Origin: Janthinobacterium sp. SUN073
GTDB taxonomy: Bacteria; Pseudomonadota; Gammaproteobacteria; Burkholderiales; Burkholderiaceae_D
Direction: 5' to 3'
Assembly (NCBI RefSeq): GCF_030397665.1
Contig: NZ_JAPUBT010000003.1
Coordinates: 124,001 to 188,000, forward strand
Length of the DNA stretch: 64,000 nucleotides
Shown here: piece after piece, positions 36,997-45,667 of the stretch
Layout: each line of letters opens with the position of its first letter
Numbering within the stretch: position 1 is the first letter of the stretch
Notes under the pieces: model-generated
Told to the model about the DNA's origin: nothing
What the model saw: only the letters and a program-made list of their open reading frames with translations
Databases searched by the model: none
Translations under genes and position numbers: made by a program

Positions 36997-37760
36997 CAGG
37001 CCACCACCGCCTTGACGGCAAAGAACAGCAACGACGGTCCCAGCAAACAGCCCAGGCCCGTGTGAAACGTGGCCACCAGCGCGCCATACGGCACCAGCTT
37101 GCGGTCGGTAGCCGCCAGGCCGGCCGACACGCCGCTGACGGTGCCGGCCAGGCCGCCGAAGACCATCGCCGAGCGCGGCGTCTTCAGGCGCAGGAAGCGC
37201 GCTGCGGCAGGCGTGCCCACCATCACCAGGATGGCCTTGATGAGGCCCGCCGCGATGCTCAGCGCCATGACATCCGAGCTGGCGCCGATGGCCGCGCCCG
37301 TGACGGGGCCGACGATATACGTGACAGCGCCTGCGCCGATGGTGGTCATGCTGACGGCATCCGAATAGCCAAACGCGTAAGCCACGCCGGCGCCCACGAG
37401 AAACGGCAGCACCACGCCCAGCATCAGCGCCACGACGCCGATCAGGCCCGCCTTGCGCGCCTCCGTGGCCTGCACCTCGAAGGCGGTGGCGACGATGGCA
37501 AAGTCGCGCAGCATGGCGCCGCCCATCAGGCCGATGCCACCGAACAGCGACAAATCGGCCAGGCCCTTGTGGCCGCCGCTATGCACACCGCCCCAGTAAG
37601 CGAGGCCCAGGCCGATCACGATGGCAATGGCCGAACCATGCACGCGGCCCAGGGTCAGATACTTCGACAGCGCCACCGACAGCAGCATGATCAGGCCGAC
37701 AAAGGCGAATGCCGTCACAAGGCCATTGTGGATGGCGGCTTTCTCAAAGATTTCAAGCAT
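36996..37760 (-). CDS. madM: Malonate transporter subunit MadM
   Basis: This 254-residue inner-membrane protein has several hydrophobic helices (VTAFAFVGLIMLLSVALS, IAIVIGLGLAYWGG, GLIGVVALMLGVVLPFLVGAGVAYAF) and the family-like AGAVTYIVGPVTGAAIGAS. With MadL it forms a sodium-linked malonate importer. It overlaps madL by 8 nt upstream and mdcG by 1 nt downstream, which fixes its reading in the operon. No signal peptide cleavage is expected. Confidence 0.92.
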   Translation of the reverse strand: MLEIFEKAAIHNGLVTAFAFVGLIMLLSVALSKYLTLGRVHGSAIAIVIGLGLAYWGGVHSGGHKGLADLSLFGGIGLMGGAMLRDFAIVATAFEVQATEARKAGLIGVVALMLGVVLPFLVGAGVAYAFGYSDAVSMTTIGAGAVTYIVGPVTGAAIGASSDVMALSIAAGLIKAILVMVGTPAAARFLRLKTPRSAMVFGGLAGTVSGVSAGLAATDRKLVPYGALVATFHTGLGCLLGPSLLFFAVKAVVA

Positions 37761-38166
37761 GACGGTGCTCCTTGATCAACATCGACTCGGCTTCGGCGGC
37801 GGCGATGGCGGCCGGGCTTTCCATCCTGTTAATCAGAGAAATCACGGCGCCGCAAACGACGACGGAACCGATGGCGGCCAGCACGGCCACCGGTCCGCCG
37901 CGCAGCGCCGCGACCACATCCTGCTGCGCCGCCATGGCCACCACCACAGGAATATACATGGCGCCCCAGTATTCGACGCCCCGCTCCGTCATCTGCGGCA
38001 GCCATGCGCGCCGCTGCATGTAGAGCCGGGCGCAGATCAAGAGCAGCATGGCGATGCCCACGCCGCCCACGTTGGTTTTGACGCCCATCAACTGCCCGAG
38101 CAGGTCGCCCAGGAAGATGCCGAGCAAATGGCATAAGGCCAGTAATGCGGTTCCGTAAATGATCAT
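37753..38166 (-). CDS. madL: Malonate transporter subunit MadL
   Basis: This 137-residue membrane protein starts MIIYGTALLALCHLLGIFLGDLLG and has about four helices, matching MadL in length and N-terminus. It works with MadM to import malonate. The gene overlaps madM by 8 nt. The 55-bp gap to mdcE upstream is the longest break in the operon and holds a possible independent ribosome site but no clear promoter. Confidence 0.9.
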   Translation of the reverse strand: MIIYGTALLALCHLLGIFLGDLLGQLMGVKTNVGGVGIAMLLLICARLYMQRRAWLPQMTERGVEYWGAMYIPVVVAMAAQQDVVAALRGGPVAVLAAIGSVVVCGAVISLINRMESPAAIAAAEAESMLIKEHRHA

Positions 38167-38221
38167 GATGTGTCTCCGTTATAGGAATAGGAATGACTTG
38201 ATGTCTTCTCTGTTGTTGCAC

Positions 38222-39034
38222 CTACCACTGCTGCCCCAGCACCTCCCTGACTTTTGCCGACGCCTGGCGGTGCGGCGCGCCCAGGCGGCTGGAGAGGTCG
38301 CGCTGCGGGTCGGCGCGGATGTCGGCCAGGGCCGCCTGCAGGCTGGCGCGCACCTGGGCTACATCCCCGCTTGACGGTGCATCCGGCTGCGCCACCTGCA
38401 AGGTTTGCCACAACAGGCCCAGGGTGGCGTAGTTGCCGATGTCGTAGGCCATGGGCGCGATGGTCTCGGCCAGCGCTTCCAGTGCCGCCACCGTGCGCAA
38501 GGTGATGCGCGCCGCCGACGCCTTGCCCATGGCGTGCACCATCACTTGCGGATCGTCGAGCGCGATCAGGCGGTTGGCCTGGTAGCCGTGGGCGAGAAAA
38601 GCGCCTGACATGGCCTTGCCCACGATCAGGCCGATCACAGGGTGGCCGGCCAGGCGCGCCTCGGCATACGCCCCCGCCGCGCCGGCCAGCGCCTGGTGGA
38701 TGCCGTAGGCTTCTTCGCGTCGGCCATACGCCTGGCTGGCCACGTCGATGACGGCGACGATGGGGCGTTTGACGGCCAGCGCGAGGTCTTCATGAACCAC
38801 CTGCTGCACGGCGCGCGCCAGCTGCCAGGCTTCCACCAGACCGATTTCACCGGTGCGGGCGCGTGTAAAACGGTTGTCCGGGTCGGGCAGCACGGCCAGG
38901 TAGCGCGCCGCTTCGCCCGCCAGCGGTGCGTCCACCACGCGCACGGAAGCGGGGTAGCCTTCCAGCGGCGCAGTGCTGTCGGTCAGGGCCGCCAGCCAGA
39001 TGGCGCCGCGACTGGTATCGGTGATGGCGTTCAT
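38222..39034 (-). CDS. mdcE: Malonate decarboxylase gamma subunit
   Basis: This 270-residue carboxyltransferase-like (crotonase-fold) subunit pairs with MdcD. Together they decarboxylate malonyl-S-ACP to acetyl-S-ACP. Recognisable blocks are IVAVIDVASQAYGRREEAYG and GHPVIGLIVGKAMSGAFLAHGYQANR. The start codon overlaps the mdcD stop (ATGA). No biotin motif is present, consistent with the biotin-independent enzyme of the Pseudomonas/Klebsiella/Acinetobacter type. Confidence 0.94.
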   Translation of the reverse strand: MNAITDTSRGAIWLAALTDSTAPLEGYPASVRVVDAPLAGEAARYLAVLPDPDNRFTRARTGEIGLVEAWQLARAVQQVVHEDLALAVKRPIVAVIDVASQAYGRREEAYGIHQALAGAAGAYAEARLAGHPVIGLIVGKAMSGAFLAHGYQANRLIALDDPQVMVHAMGKASAARITLRTVAALEALAETIAPMAYDIGNYATLGLLWQTLQVAQPDAPSSGDVAQVRASLQAALADIRADPQRDLSSRLGAPHRQASAKVREVLGQQW

Positions 39035-39885
39035 GCTGCTACTCCTTTGCTGTAGATCAAACGCACGGCGTCCGGCGTGGCTTGCACGCTGGCGTCGACG
39101 TCGGCCAGGCGCGCCAGGAAGCCGTGCGCCTGATCGCTGCGGTGCTGCGCCGGCACGCCGCGCTGGAACAATTCGGCCACGGTGGCGCGCATCTGCGCCG
39201 TGTCGTCTGCCACATAGGCGTCGGCCAGGCCGCTGTGAAAGCGCTGCTCGCCGCCCGTCAGGCTCCAGATGAACGGCTTGTTGCGCGAGTCGAATTCGTC
39301 CACGCCTGCTTCCTGCTCGATCACGGCCGGGCCATTCAGGCCCAGGCGCGCTTCGCGCGTGACTACAAAATAGCTGCACAGGCCCGCCGCGATCGACATG
39401 CCGCCGTAGCAGCCGACGGTGCCGGCCGTGATGCCGATCACGGGCTGGTAGCGGCGCAGGTCGACGATGGCCGCATGGATATCGGCAATCGCCGCCAGAC
39501 CCAGGTTGGCTTCCTGCAGGCGCACGCCGCCCGTCTCGAACAGGATCACGGCGCGCGTCGGCACGCCCTGGCGGTTGTCGCGCGCCGCCAGTTCCAGCGC
39601 GCCGGCGATCTTTGCGCCGCCCACTTCGCCCATGCTGCCGCCCTGGTAGGCGCCTTCGATGGCCAGCACCACGGCCGGCTGGCCGTCGAACAAGCCCTTG
39701 GCCACCACCACGCCGTCGTCCGCCTGGGCCGTCACGCCCTGGCGCGGCAGCCAGGGCGAAGCGATGCCGCAGAACGGGTCGAGCAGTTCGCGCATGCTGC
39801 CAGAGTCCAGCAAGGCCTTGGCCCGGCTGCGCGCTCCCCGTTCGATGAAGCTGTCGCGCTCCAGCAATTCCTTCAATGTGCTCAT
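39031..39885 (-). CDS. mdcD: Malonate decarboxylase beta subunit
   Basis: This 284-residue subunit starts MSTLKELLERDSFIERGARSRA and contains the carboxyltransferase fold blocks EGAYQGGSMGEVGGAKIAGA and ITAGTVGCYGGMSIAAGLC. It forms the malonyl-S-ACP decarboxylase core with MdcE. The ATG at 39885 overlaps the mdcC stop, as its own stop overlaps mdcE, so all of mdcC-D-E is translated by coupling. The upstream in-frame start at 39978 would lie within mdcC and was rejected. Confidence 0.94.
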   Translation of the reverse strand: MSTLKELLERDSFIERGARSRAKALLDSGSMRELLDPFCGIASPWLPRQGVTAQADDGVVVAKGLFDGQPAVVLAIEGAYQGGSMGEVGGAKIAGALELAARDNRQGVPTRAVILFETGGVRLQEANLGLAAIADIHAAIVDLRRYQPVIGITAGTVGCYGGMSIAAGLCSYFVVTREARLGLNGPAVIEQEAGVDEFDSRNKPFIWSLTGGEQRFHSGLADAYVADDTAQMRATVAELFQRGVPAQHRSDQAHGFLARLADVDASVQATPDAVRLIYSKGVAA

Positions 39886-40190
39886 GCCGCCCTCCCCGCT
39901 TGCAATTCTTCGTAAGCTTGCTCGATGCGCATGCGCACCACGCCCGGCGTGGCGCCGCAGTCGTTGATGACGATGCACGCCGCCGGCAGCGGCTCGCCGC
40001 CGAATACGCGCTGCAAGAGCGCATCCCAGACGGCGCCCTTGCCGTCGACAGAGGTGTTGACGACGATGCGGATCACGCCATCGTCGCCGGGCTGCAGCAG
40101 CACTTCCAGGTCGCCCGAGCCGACGACGCCGGCCAGGGCCCGCCCTGCCGCCGCTGGCCCGGCGGGAAATTCGTAGTTACGCGTTTCCAT
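39882..40190 (-). CDS. mdcC: Malonate decarboxylase acyl carrier protein (delta subunit)
   Basis: This 102-residue carrier protein carries the acetyl/malonyl thioester on a phosphoribosyl-dephospho-CoA arm linked to serine. The expected attachment serine is S25 in GSGDLEVLLQP. The sequence METRNYEFPAG and VVNTSVDGKGAVWDALL match the family. Its start overlaps the mdcB 3' end by 14 nt. It is modified by MdcB/MdcG and serviced by MdcA, D, E and H. Confidence 0.93.
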   Translation of the reverse strand: METRNYEFPAGPAAAGRALAGVVGSGDLEVLLQPGDDGVIRIVVNTSVDGKGAVWDALLQRVFGGEPLPAACIVINDCGATPGVVRMRIEQAYEELQAGRAA

Positions 40191-41067
40191 GCGCTTCTCC
40201 TTCTGTCAATCGATCGAGGAACAGGGTGGCCGCCAGCAGATCGGCCGCGCCGCCCGGCGACACGCCGCGCGACAGCGCCACCGCTTCCAGCACCAGCAGC
40301 GCCTGCGACCCGGCGGCAGTGGCCGCGCCGCCGGCCGCCAGCACCCGCGCCGCCCCTGCCTGCAGTGCCAGCAAAGCCGCCTCGCCGCCGCGCGACAGCA
40401 CGCAGGTGTCGTCCAGCTGGCTGATAATCGCCAGCAAGGCGTTCAGGCGCGCCGTCGTTTCGTTGTCGCCGCGTGCCCTTGAGGCGTGCAAAGCCGGCAA
40501 TCCGGCGCCCGTCACCAGGGGAAAGCCGGCGCGGGCCTGGCCCCGTGCGCCATCGACCCGATACTGGCGGCACGCCAGTTCGCCCTTGTTGCCGGTGGCG
40601 ACAGGCGCGCTGCGGTCGTGCAAACGCGCCAGCGCGCCGGCCCGCGCCGCCACGGCTTGCGGCGCCAGCGATGCGCCTCGCGCGCCCTGCTGCGCCGCCG
40701 CCGTCACCAGCAAGCCCAGCGCCCAGATGGCGCCCCGGTGCGTATTCACGCCGCCCGTGGCTGTCAGCATCAGCGCTTCGCCATCGCGGCCGATGGCGCC
40801 GATGCGCTGTCGCAGGCCGTCGTCATCGTCGCTTTCCAAACCCGCTTGCGCCATGGCGGCAAACACGGGCTGCAGCACGCAGGCGGAATGGCACATCAAG
40901 GCCCAGTTCAAGTCCGCGTGCGCGCCACGGCTGCGCAAATCGACCAGGCCCGGTTTCGGCGTCAGGGTCACTTCGTCGAGCAGGGCCTGCAGCACCTGCC
41001 GCGCCAGCGCGGCAGAGCGTTCCCGCACCGGCATCGCGGTAGTCATCATCGTCATCATCGTGCTCAT
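40177..41067 (-). CDS. mdcB: Triphosphoribosyl-dephospho-CoA synthase
   Basis: The 296-residue enzyme makes the prosthetic group precursor for MdcC from dephospho-CoA and ATP. Family blocks are LTPKPGLVDLRSRGAHADLNW, GGVNTHRGAIWALGLL and SRGVSPGGAADLLAATLFLD. The first codons are unusually Met/Thr-rich (MSTMMTMMTTAMPV), giving several in-frame ATGs; the first, which overlaps the mdcA stop as TAATG, is chosen. The placement of mdcB between mdcA and mdcC matches the Pseudomonas gene order. Confidence 0.93.
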   Translation of the reverse strand: MSTMMTMMTTAMPVRERSAALARQVLQALLDEVTLTPKPGLVDLRSRGAHADLNWALMCHSACVLQPVFAAMAQAGLESDDDDGLRQRIGAIGRDGEALMLTATGGVNTHRGAIWALGLLVTAAAQQGARGASLAPQAVAARAGALARLHDRSAPVATGNKGELACRQYRVDGARGQARAGFPLVTGAGLPALHASRARGDNETTARLNALLAIISQLDDTCVLSRGGEAALLALQAGAARVLAAGGAATAAGSQALLVLEAVALSRGVSPGGAADLLAATLFLDRLTEGEAHGNA

Positions 41068-42740
41068 TACCAGCTCCTGAATTTGGCGGGGGGTTGATAC
41101 AGGCCGTCGGACCATTCGACCAGGTCGGCGATGCTTTTCGCGGCCAGCAGCGAGCGGCTGGCCGCGCCGCGCTGCACACCGATATCCTCGGGCAGCGCGA
41201 TCAGGCCGTCGGCGCGCAATTTCGCCGTCGTCTTCGGGTCGTGGCGCAGGCCGATGGGCGTCACGCCAGCGACGGCCGCCAGCATGGCCTTGCGCTCGTC
41301 GAGCGAACGGGCCTTGTACAGATAGGCGATGCCCTCTTCCGTCAGCACGTGGGTGACATCGTCGCCATAGATCATCACGGGCGCCAGCGGCATGCCGCTG
41401 GCCTGGCCCACGGCCACGGCATCGAGCGACTCGACGATCGTCGGCTGGCCGCCATCCTGGAACGTCTCGACCATCTGCACCACCAGCTTCTTGCCGCGCG
41501 CCAGCGGGTCGTCCGTCTCGATCAGATCCAGCCAGGCGGGTGTCGGGTGGCGCCGGCCATGCGGATCGTGGCCCATATTGGGCGCGCCGCCGAAACCCGC
41601 CAGGCGGCCATTCGTGACGGTGGACGAGTTGCCCAGGCCATCCATCTGCAGGGTGGCGCCGATGAACAGGTCGACCGCGTACTGGCCCGCCAGCTGGCAC
41701 AGGGCGCGGTTCGAGCGCATGGAGCCATCGCGGCCCGTGAAGAACACGTCAGGCCGCGCGGCCGCATAGCCTTCCATGCCCAATTCGGCGCCGAAGCAGT
41801 GCACGCTCTCGACCCAGCCCGTCTCGATGGCCGGTATCAGGGTCGGATGGGGATTGAGCACCCAGTTGCGGCAAATCTTGCCCTTCAAGCCCAGCTGCTC
41901 GCCATAGGTGGGCAAAATCAGCTCGATGGCGGCCGTATTGAAGCCGATGCCGTGATTGAGCGACTGCACCTGGTGTTTTTCGTACACGCCGCGGATCGCC
42001 ATCATGGCCATCAGCACGTGCACAGGTTTAATGACGCGCGGGTCGCGGGTAAACAAGGGTTCGATGAAAAACGGCTTGTCGGACTGCACGACGAAATCGA
42101 TCCACGAGCCGGGCACGTCGACCCGCGGCAAGTCGCTGACATCGTCGACGATCTGGTTCACCTGGGCGATGACGATGCCGTCGCGGAAGGCGGCAGATTC
42201 CACCAGGGTGGGCGTGTCCTCGGTGCTGGGGCCCGTGTACAGATTGCCCTGGCGGTCGGCCATGTAGCCGGCCACCATGACGACGTTGGGCGTGAGGTCG
42301 ACGAACAGGCGCGCATACAGCTCAATGTAGGTGTGGATGGCGCCCACTTCCAGCAAGCCATCCTGCAGGAACTGGGCGATGCGCAGGCTTTGCGTGCCGG
42401 CAAAGGAAAAATCGAGCTTGCGGGCGATGCCCCGTTCGAACAGGTCCAGGTGCTCGGGCAGGCTGACGCTGGGCATGATCAGGTGCAGATGGTTGATCTT
42501 GTCGGGATTGACCTGGGTCAACATGCGGGCGAGGAAATCGGCCTGTTTCTGGTTATTGCCTTCCAGGACAACGCGGTCGCCCGGCGCGAGCAAGGCTTCG
42601 AGCACGGCGACCATGTCGCCCTGTTGCAGCACGGGGCCGTTCGCGTAATGGCGCACGGCGTCGAGCCGGCGGCGTTTCTCGGTGCGCCGCGTGTCCCATT
42701 GTTTTTGCCGCTGCGCTGGCGCTGCTGTGGCGGTTGACAT
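41067..42740 (-). CDS. mdcA: Malonate decarboxylase alpha subunit (acetyl-S-ACP:malonate ACP transferase)
   Basis: This CoA-transferase-like subunit of about 557 residues exchanges malonate for acetate on MdcC. Visible family sequence includes EGNNQKQADFLARMLTQV, MADRQGNLYTGPSTEDTP, YEKHQVQSLNHGIGFNTAAI and GGAPNMGHDPHGRRHPTPAW. Two ATGs lie together (42743 and 42740). The second is chosen because it gives better spacing from GGAGG; the difference is one residue. It is the promoter-proximal gene of the nine-gene operon and is divergent from mdcR, with two palindromes between them. Confidence 0.95.
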   Translation of the reverse strand: MSTATAAPAQRQKQWDTRRTEKRRRLDAVRHYANGPVLQQGDMVAVLEALLAPGDRVVLEGNNQKQADFLARMLTQVNPDKINHLHLIMPSVSLPEHLDLFERGIARKLDFSFAGTQSLRIAQFLQDGLLEVGAIHTYIELYARLFVDLTPNVVMVAGYMADRQGNLYTGPSTEDTPTLVESAAFRDGIVIAQVNQIVDDVSDLPRVDVPGSWIDFVVQSDKPFFIEPLFTRDPRVIKPVHVLMAMMAIRGVYEKHQVQSLNHGIGFNTAAIELILPTYGEQLGLKGKICRNWVLNPHPTLIPAIETGWVESVHCFGAELGMEGYAAARPDVFFTGRDGSMRSNRALCQLAGQYAVDLFIGATLQMDGLGNSSTVTNGRLAGFGGAPNMGHDPHGRRHPTPAWLDLIETDDPLARGKKLVVQMVETFQDGGQPTIVESLDAVAVGQASGMPLAPVMIYGDDVTHVLTEEGIAYLYKARSLDERKAMLAAVAGVTPIGLRHDPKTTAKLRADGLIALPEDIGVQRGAASRSLLAAKSIADLVEWSDGLYQPPAKFRSW

Positions 42741-42757
42741 CATGCCTCCGAAGTGAG

Positions 42758-42777
42758 CTATCGAACCCTGACGATAG
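42758..42777. promoter_or_regulatory. Palindrome in the mdcA-mdcR intergenic region (proximal to mdcA)
   Basis: CTATCG and CGATAG form 6-bp arms with an 8-bp spacer, 18 bp upstream of the mdcA start. It could be an activation or operator site of MdcR or part of the mdcA leader; only symmetry and position support it. Confidence 0.35.
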
Positions 42778-42814
42778 AACGAAAGCGTCACCGCGACAAT
42801 CAACCTGCTACCAT

Positions 42815-42839
42815 GTTCATTACTCTGAAGTTAATGAAC
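42815..42839. promoter_or_regulatory. Candidate MdcR (LysR-type) operator
   Basis: GTTCATTA and TAATGAAC are perfect 8-bp arms around 9 bp, centred at 42827 between the divergent mdcA and mdcR genes. The TTCATTACTCTGAA core fits the T-N11-A pattern of LysR-type sites. It lies about 20 bp before the mdcR start, as expected for autoregulation, with activation of mdcA from the other side. Confidence 0.6.
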
Positions 42840-42859
42840 CTCCATGAAAGAGGCTAGCC

Positions 42860-43780
42860 ATGGCCATCAACGAAGAAATCACGCTGAAAAAGCTGGAAGT
42901 GTTTCTCAGCTTTATGGAATTGAACAACCTGGCGAGGGTGGCCGATGCGCTGGGCCAGAGCACGGTCAGCGTGCACCGCGCCCTGCATTCGCTGGAAGAC
43001 GGCTTGCGCTGCCCCCTGTTCAAGCGCGAGGGGCGCAGCCTGATCCCCCTGCATGCGGCCTACACCTTTGCCGAATCGGCCCGGCGCGCGCTGGCCGAAT
43101 GCGAGGAAGGCGTGCGCAAGGTGCGCGAAATGTCGGGCATCAACCCCGTGCGCCTGAAAATCGGTTCGCTGTATTCATTGACCCTGCACTGCATCCCGCA
43201 ACTGGTGATCGCCCTGAAGCTGCGCCGGCCGGGACTCGACATCGACCTGACGCTGGGCTCGAACCGCGACCTGCTGCAAAGCCTGGCTGACGGCCGGCTC
43301 GATGCCATCATCATCGGCGTGCAGGAAGAAGAACAGCATGCGGGACTCGTATCCGTGCCCCTGTTCCAGGACGACGTCTACCTGGCCGCGCCGCTAGCCT
43401 CGCCCTATGCAGGGGCGGCATCGGTGGACTTGCAGCATCTGCGCAATGACAAGTTCGTCACGCTCAACGAAGGTTTTGTCACCTCGCAAAGCTTCAACCA
43501 CGCATTTGAACTGGCGGGCTTCGTGCCGGACACGGCCATGCGGGTGGGCGACATCTTCTCGCTGATCAACCTGGTCAGCGGCGGCATCGGCTACAGCCTG
43601 CTGCCAGGCCGAGTGCGCGCCTTCAGCTCGCGCATCGAACTAATTCCGCTGGACACGCGCTACGGCTCGCACCAGCAAATCACCCTGCTGATGCTGAGCA
43701 GCCGCGAGCGCGATGCGAATTTGCTGGCGCTGGCGGCGGAGTGCAGGTTGTATGGGCGTGGCGGGCCTGCTGGCGCATGA
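42860..43780 (+). CDS. mdcR: LysR-family regulator of the malonate decarboxylase operon
   Basis: This 306-residue LysR-type regulator has the N-terminal winged HTH (LKKLEVFLSFMELNNLARVADALGQSTVSVHRALHSLE region, about residues 8-45) and a C-terminal effector domain. It is divergent from mdcA, with a 25-bp palindrome in the 116-bp gap. MdcR proteins respond to malonate and activate the operon; that role is inferred from position and family. AAAGAGG lies 6 nt before the ATG. It ends just before palindromic repeat copy 3. Confidence 0.9.
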   Translation: MAINEEITLKKLEVFLSFMELNNLARVADALGQSTVSVHRALHSLEDGLRCPLFKREGRSLIPLHAAYTFAESARRALAECEEGVRKVREMSGINPVRLKIGSLYSLTLHCIPQLVIALKLRRPGLDIDLTLGSNRDLLQSLADGRLDAIIIGVQEEEQHAGLVSVPLFQDDVYLAAPLASPYAGAASVDLQHLRNDKFVTLNEGFVTSQSFNHAFELAGFVPDTAMRVGDIFSLINLVSGGIGYSLLPGRVRAFSSRIELIPLDTRYGSHQQITLLMLSSRERDANLLALAAECRLYGRGGPAGA

Positions 43781-43803
43781 TTAACCCGAGCATCGAAAAG
43801 GCT

Positions 43804-43830
43804 GGGGTCGGACCCTGAGGGTCCGACCCC
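43804..43830. repeat. Palindromic intergenic repeat, copy 3
   Basis: GGGGTCGGACCCT and its complement flank one G (13-bp arms). It differs from copies 1 and 2 only by paired changes (TA to GG/CC pair) that keep the stem. It lies between the convergent mdcR and GH15 genes and could terminate both. Confidence 0.85.
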
Positions 43831-43852
43831 GGAACTTGCCTTGGGGGTGAAC

Positions 43853-45667
43853 TTAAACCGCGCTATCCCAAGGCGCCGACAACCTGACCGCGCAATTGAT
43901 CAAGCCCACCATCGAATACGTCTGCGGAAAGTTCCCCCACATTTCGCCCGTCACGGGGTGCGTGTCTTCCGACAGCAGGCCCAGGTGATTGCGCGCCATT
44001 AGCATCGTCTCGAAGATTTTGCGCGCTTCGTCTTTCCTGCCGATGCGGGCTAGGGCGTCGATGCGCCAGAAGGTGCAGATGTTGAAGGCGGTTTCGGGCT
44101 TGCCGAAGTCGTCGGGGGCCTCGTAGCGGCGCATGTAGGGGCCGTCGCACAGGGACGCTTCCAGCGCGTCGACTGTCGCGATGAAACGGGGGTCCATGGG
44201 ATCGATGAAGTTGACTTCCGCCATCAGCAAGACGGAGGCGTCGAGGTCGCGCCCGCCCAGGCTTTCCGCGAAGGCCTGGCGTTCCTCGCTCCACGCTTCG
44301 CGCAGCAGGCGTTCGCGGATCAGCACGGCGCGGCTGTTCCAGTGGTCGGCCCGGTCCGGCAAGCCCAGTTTATGCGCCACTTTCGCCAGGCGGTCGCAGG
44401 CGGCCCAGCTCATCAGCATGGACGAGGTGTGGACGCGCGCGCGCGTGCGCAGCTCCCACATGCCCGCGTCCGGTTCCGCATGCAATCGGAATGCCTGGTC
44501 GCCCACGGCTTCCAGCGCGGCAAACTCGGCCTTGCCGGCCCGGTGGAACAAACGGTGGTCAAGAAAAGCTTGCGCCGCACCAAGGACGATGTTGCCGTAC
44601 ACATCGTGCTGGAAATGTTCCTGCGCCTGGTTGCCAACGCGCACGGGGCCGTTGCCCCGGTAGCCGGGCAAGTGGTCCAGCGTCGATTCGGGCAATTGCT
44701 CTTCCAGGCCGATGCCGTACAGGGGCTGGATGTGGCCGCCCTTCGAGCGGGCGACGATATTCGTCAGCCAACGCAGATACTCTTCCATCGTGCCCACTTC
44801 CGACAGGCTGTTGAGGGCGCGCACGACGAAGAAGGCGTCGCGCAGCCAGCAATAGCGGTAATCCCAGTTGCGGCTGCTACCGGGCGCTTCCGGGATGCTG
44901 GTGGTCATGGCGGCGATGATGGCGCCCGTGTCTTCATATAAAGACAGTTTTAAGGTGATGGCCGCGCGGATGACCACGTCCTGCCATTCCAGCGGCACGG
45001 CCAGGCGGCGCGTGTAGGTGCGCCAGTAATTGATGGTGTCCTTTTCAAAGATGCGCGCCGTCTCGTCGATGCCGCCGGCCAGGGTTTCATCGGGACCCAA
45101 CAGGAAGTTGGCGGTGCCGCCCAGCACGAAATACGTTTCGCTCAGTACATAGTTGAGCGATACATCCGTGTTCAGGCGCAAGGTCTGTTCCGGTCCCACG
45201 TAGCGGATGTGGTGGCTGCCCTGCGTGATCTGCGGCGCCAGCTTGCCCCAGTCGTAGCGGGGGCGCAGGCGCACGCGGATGCGCACGGCATGGTCGAGCG
45301 GGCGCACGCGGCGGATCAGCATCAGCGGGCGGAACATGCGGTCACGGCTGAGGAAACGGGGTGCGAAATCCGTGATTTCCACGCCGCGCCCTTCCGTGTC
45401 GTACAGGCGCGTGCGCAGTACGGCCGTGTTCGGCTCGTAGAATTGCTCGCTGCGCGCATAGTTTTCAATGTCGATGGCCCACACGCTGCCGTTTTCCGTG
45501 TCGTCCAGCAAGCGGTTGAAGACGGGATCGCCATCGAAGCGGGGCAGGCAGGACCAGACGACCTGCCCGGCCTGGTCGATCAGGGCGCTGAAGGCGCAAT
45601 TGCCCACCACGCCGCAGTTGAGGGATGCTTGCGCGGGCGCGCCGCCGGGGGTGTCATCAGTTGTCAT
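43853..45667 (-). CDS. Glycoside hydrolase family 15 protein (glucoamylase/trehalase-like)
   Basis: This 604-residue protein has a trehalase-like N-terminal domain (CGVVGNCAFSALIDQAGQVVW, PRFDGDPVF) and an (alpha/alpha)6 GH15 barrel, with SSRNWDYRYCWLRDAFF as the signature. The family includes glucoamylases, glucodextranases and bacterial trehalases. Because it lies directly after otsB, whose end it overlaps, trehalose breakdown or related glucan processing is the likely role. No signal peptide is seen, so it is cytoplasmic. Two ATGs (45670, 45667) are possible; the second has better spacing from AGGAG. Confidence 0.88.
   Translation of the reverse strand: MTTDDTPGGAPAQASLNCGVVGNCAFSALIDQAGQVVWSCLPRFDGDPVFNRLLDDTENGSVWAIDIENYARSEQFYEPNTAVLRTRLYDTEGRGVEITDFAPRFLSRDRMFRPLMLIRRVRPLDHAVRIRVRLRPRYDWGKLAPQITQGSHHIRYVGPEQTLRLNTDVSLNYVLSETYFVLGGTANFLLGPDETLAGGIDETARIFEKDTINYWRTYTRRLAVPLEWQDVVIRAAITLKLSLYEDTGAIIAAMTTSIPEAPGSSRNWDYRYCWLRDAFFVVRALNSLSEVGTMEEYLRWLTNIVARSKGGHIQPLYGIGLEEQLPESTLDHLPGYRGNGPVRVGNQAQEHFQHDVYGNIVLGAAQAFLDHRLFHRAGKAEFAALEAVGDQAFRLHAEPDAGMWELRTRARVHTSSMLMSWAACDRLAKVAHKLGLPDRADHWNSRAVLIRERLLREAWSEERQAFAESLGGRDLDASVLLMAEVNFIDPMDPRFIATVDALEASLCDGPYMRRYEAPDDFGKPETAFNICTFWRIDALARIGRKDEARKIFETMLMARNHLGLLSEDTHPVTGEMWGNFPQTYSMVGLINCAVRLSAPWDSAV

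Noticed and set aside
40177..41700. Longer mdcB beginning within mdcA
   Set aside because: The upstream part is out-of-frame mdcA; the ATG overlapping the mdcA stop gives the family length.
41094..42737. 547-codon frame antisense to mdcA
   Set aside because: Shadow of the strongly supported mdcA gene.
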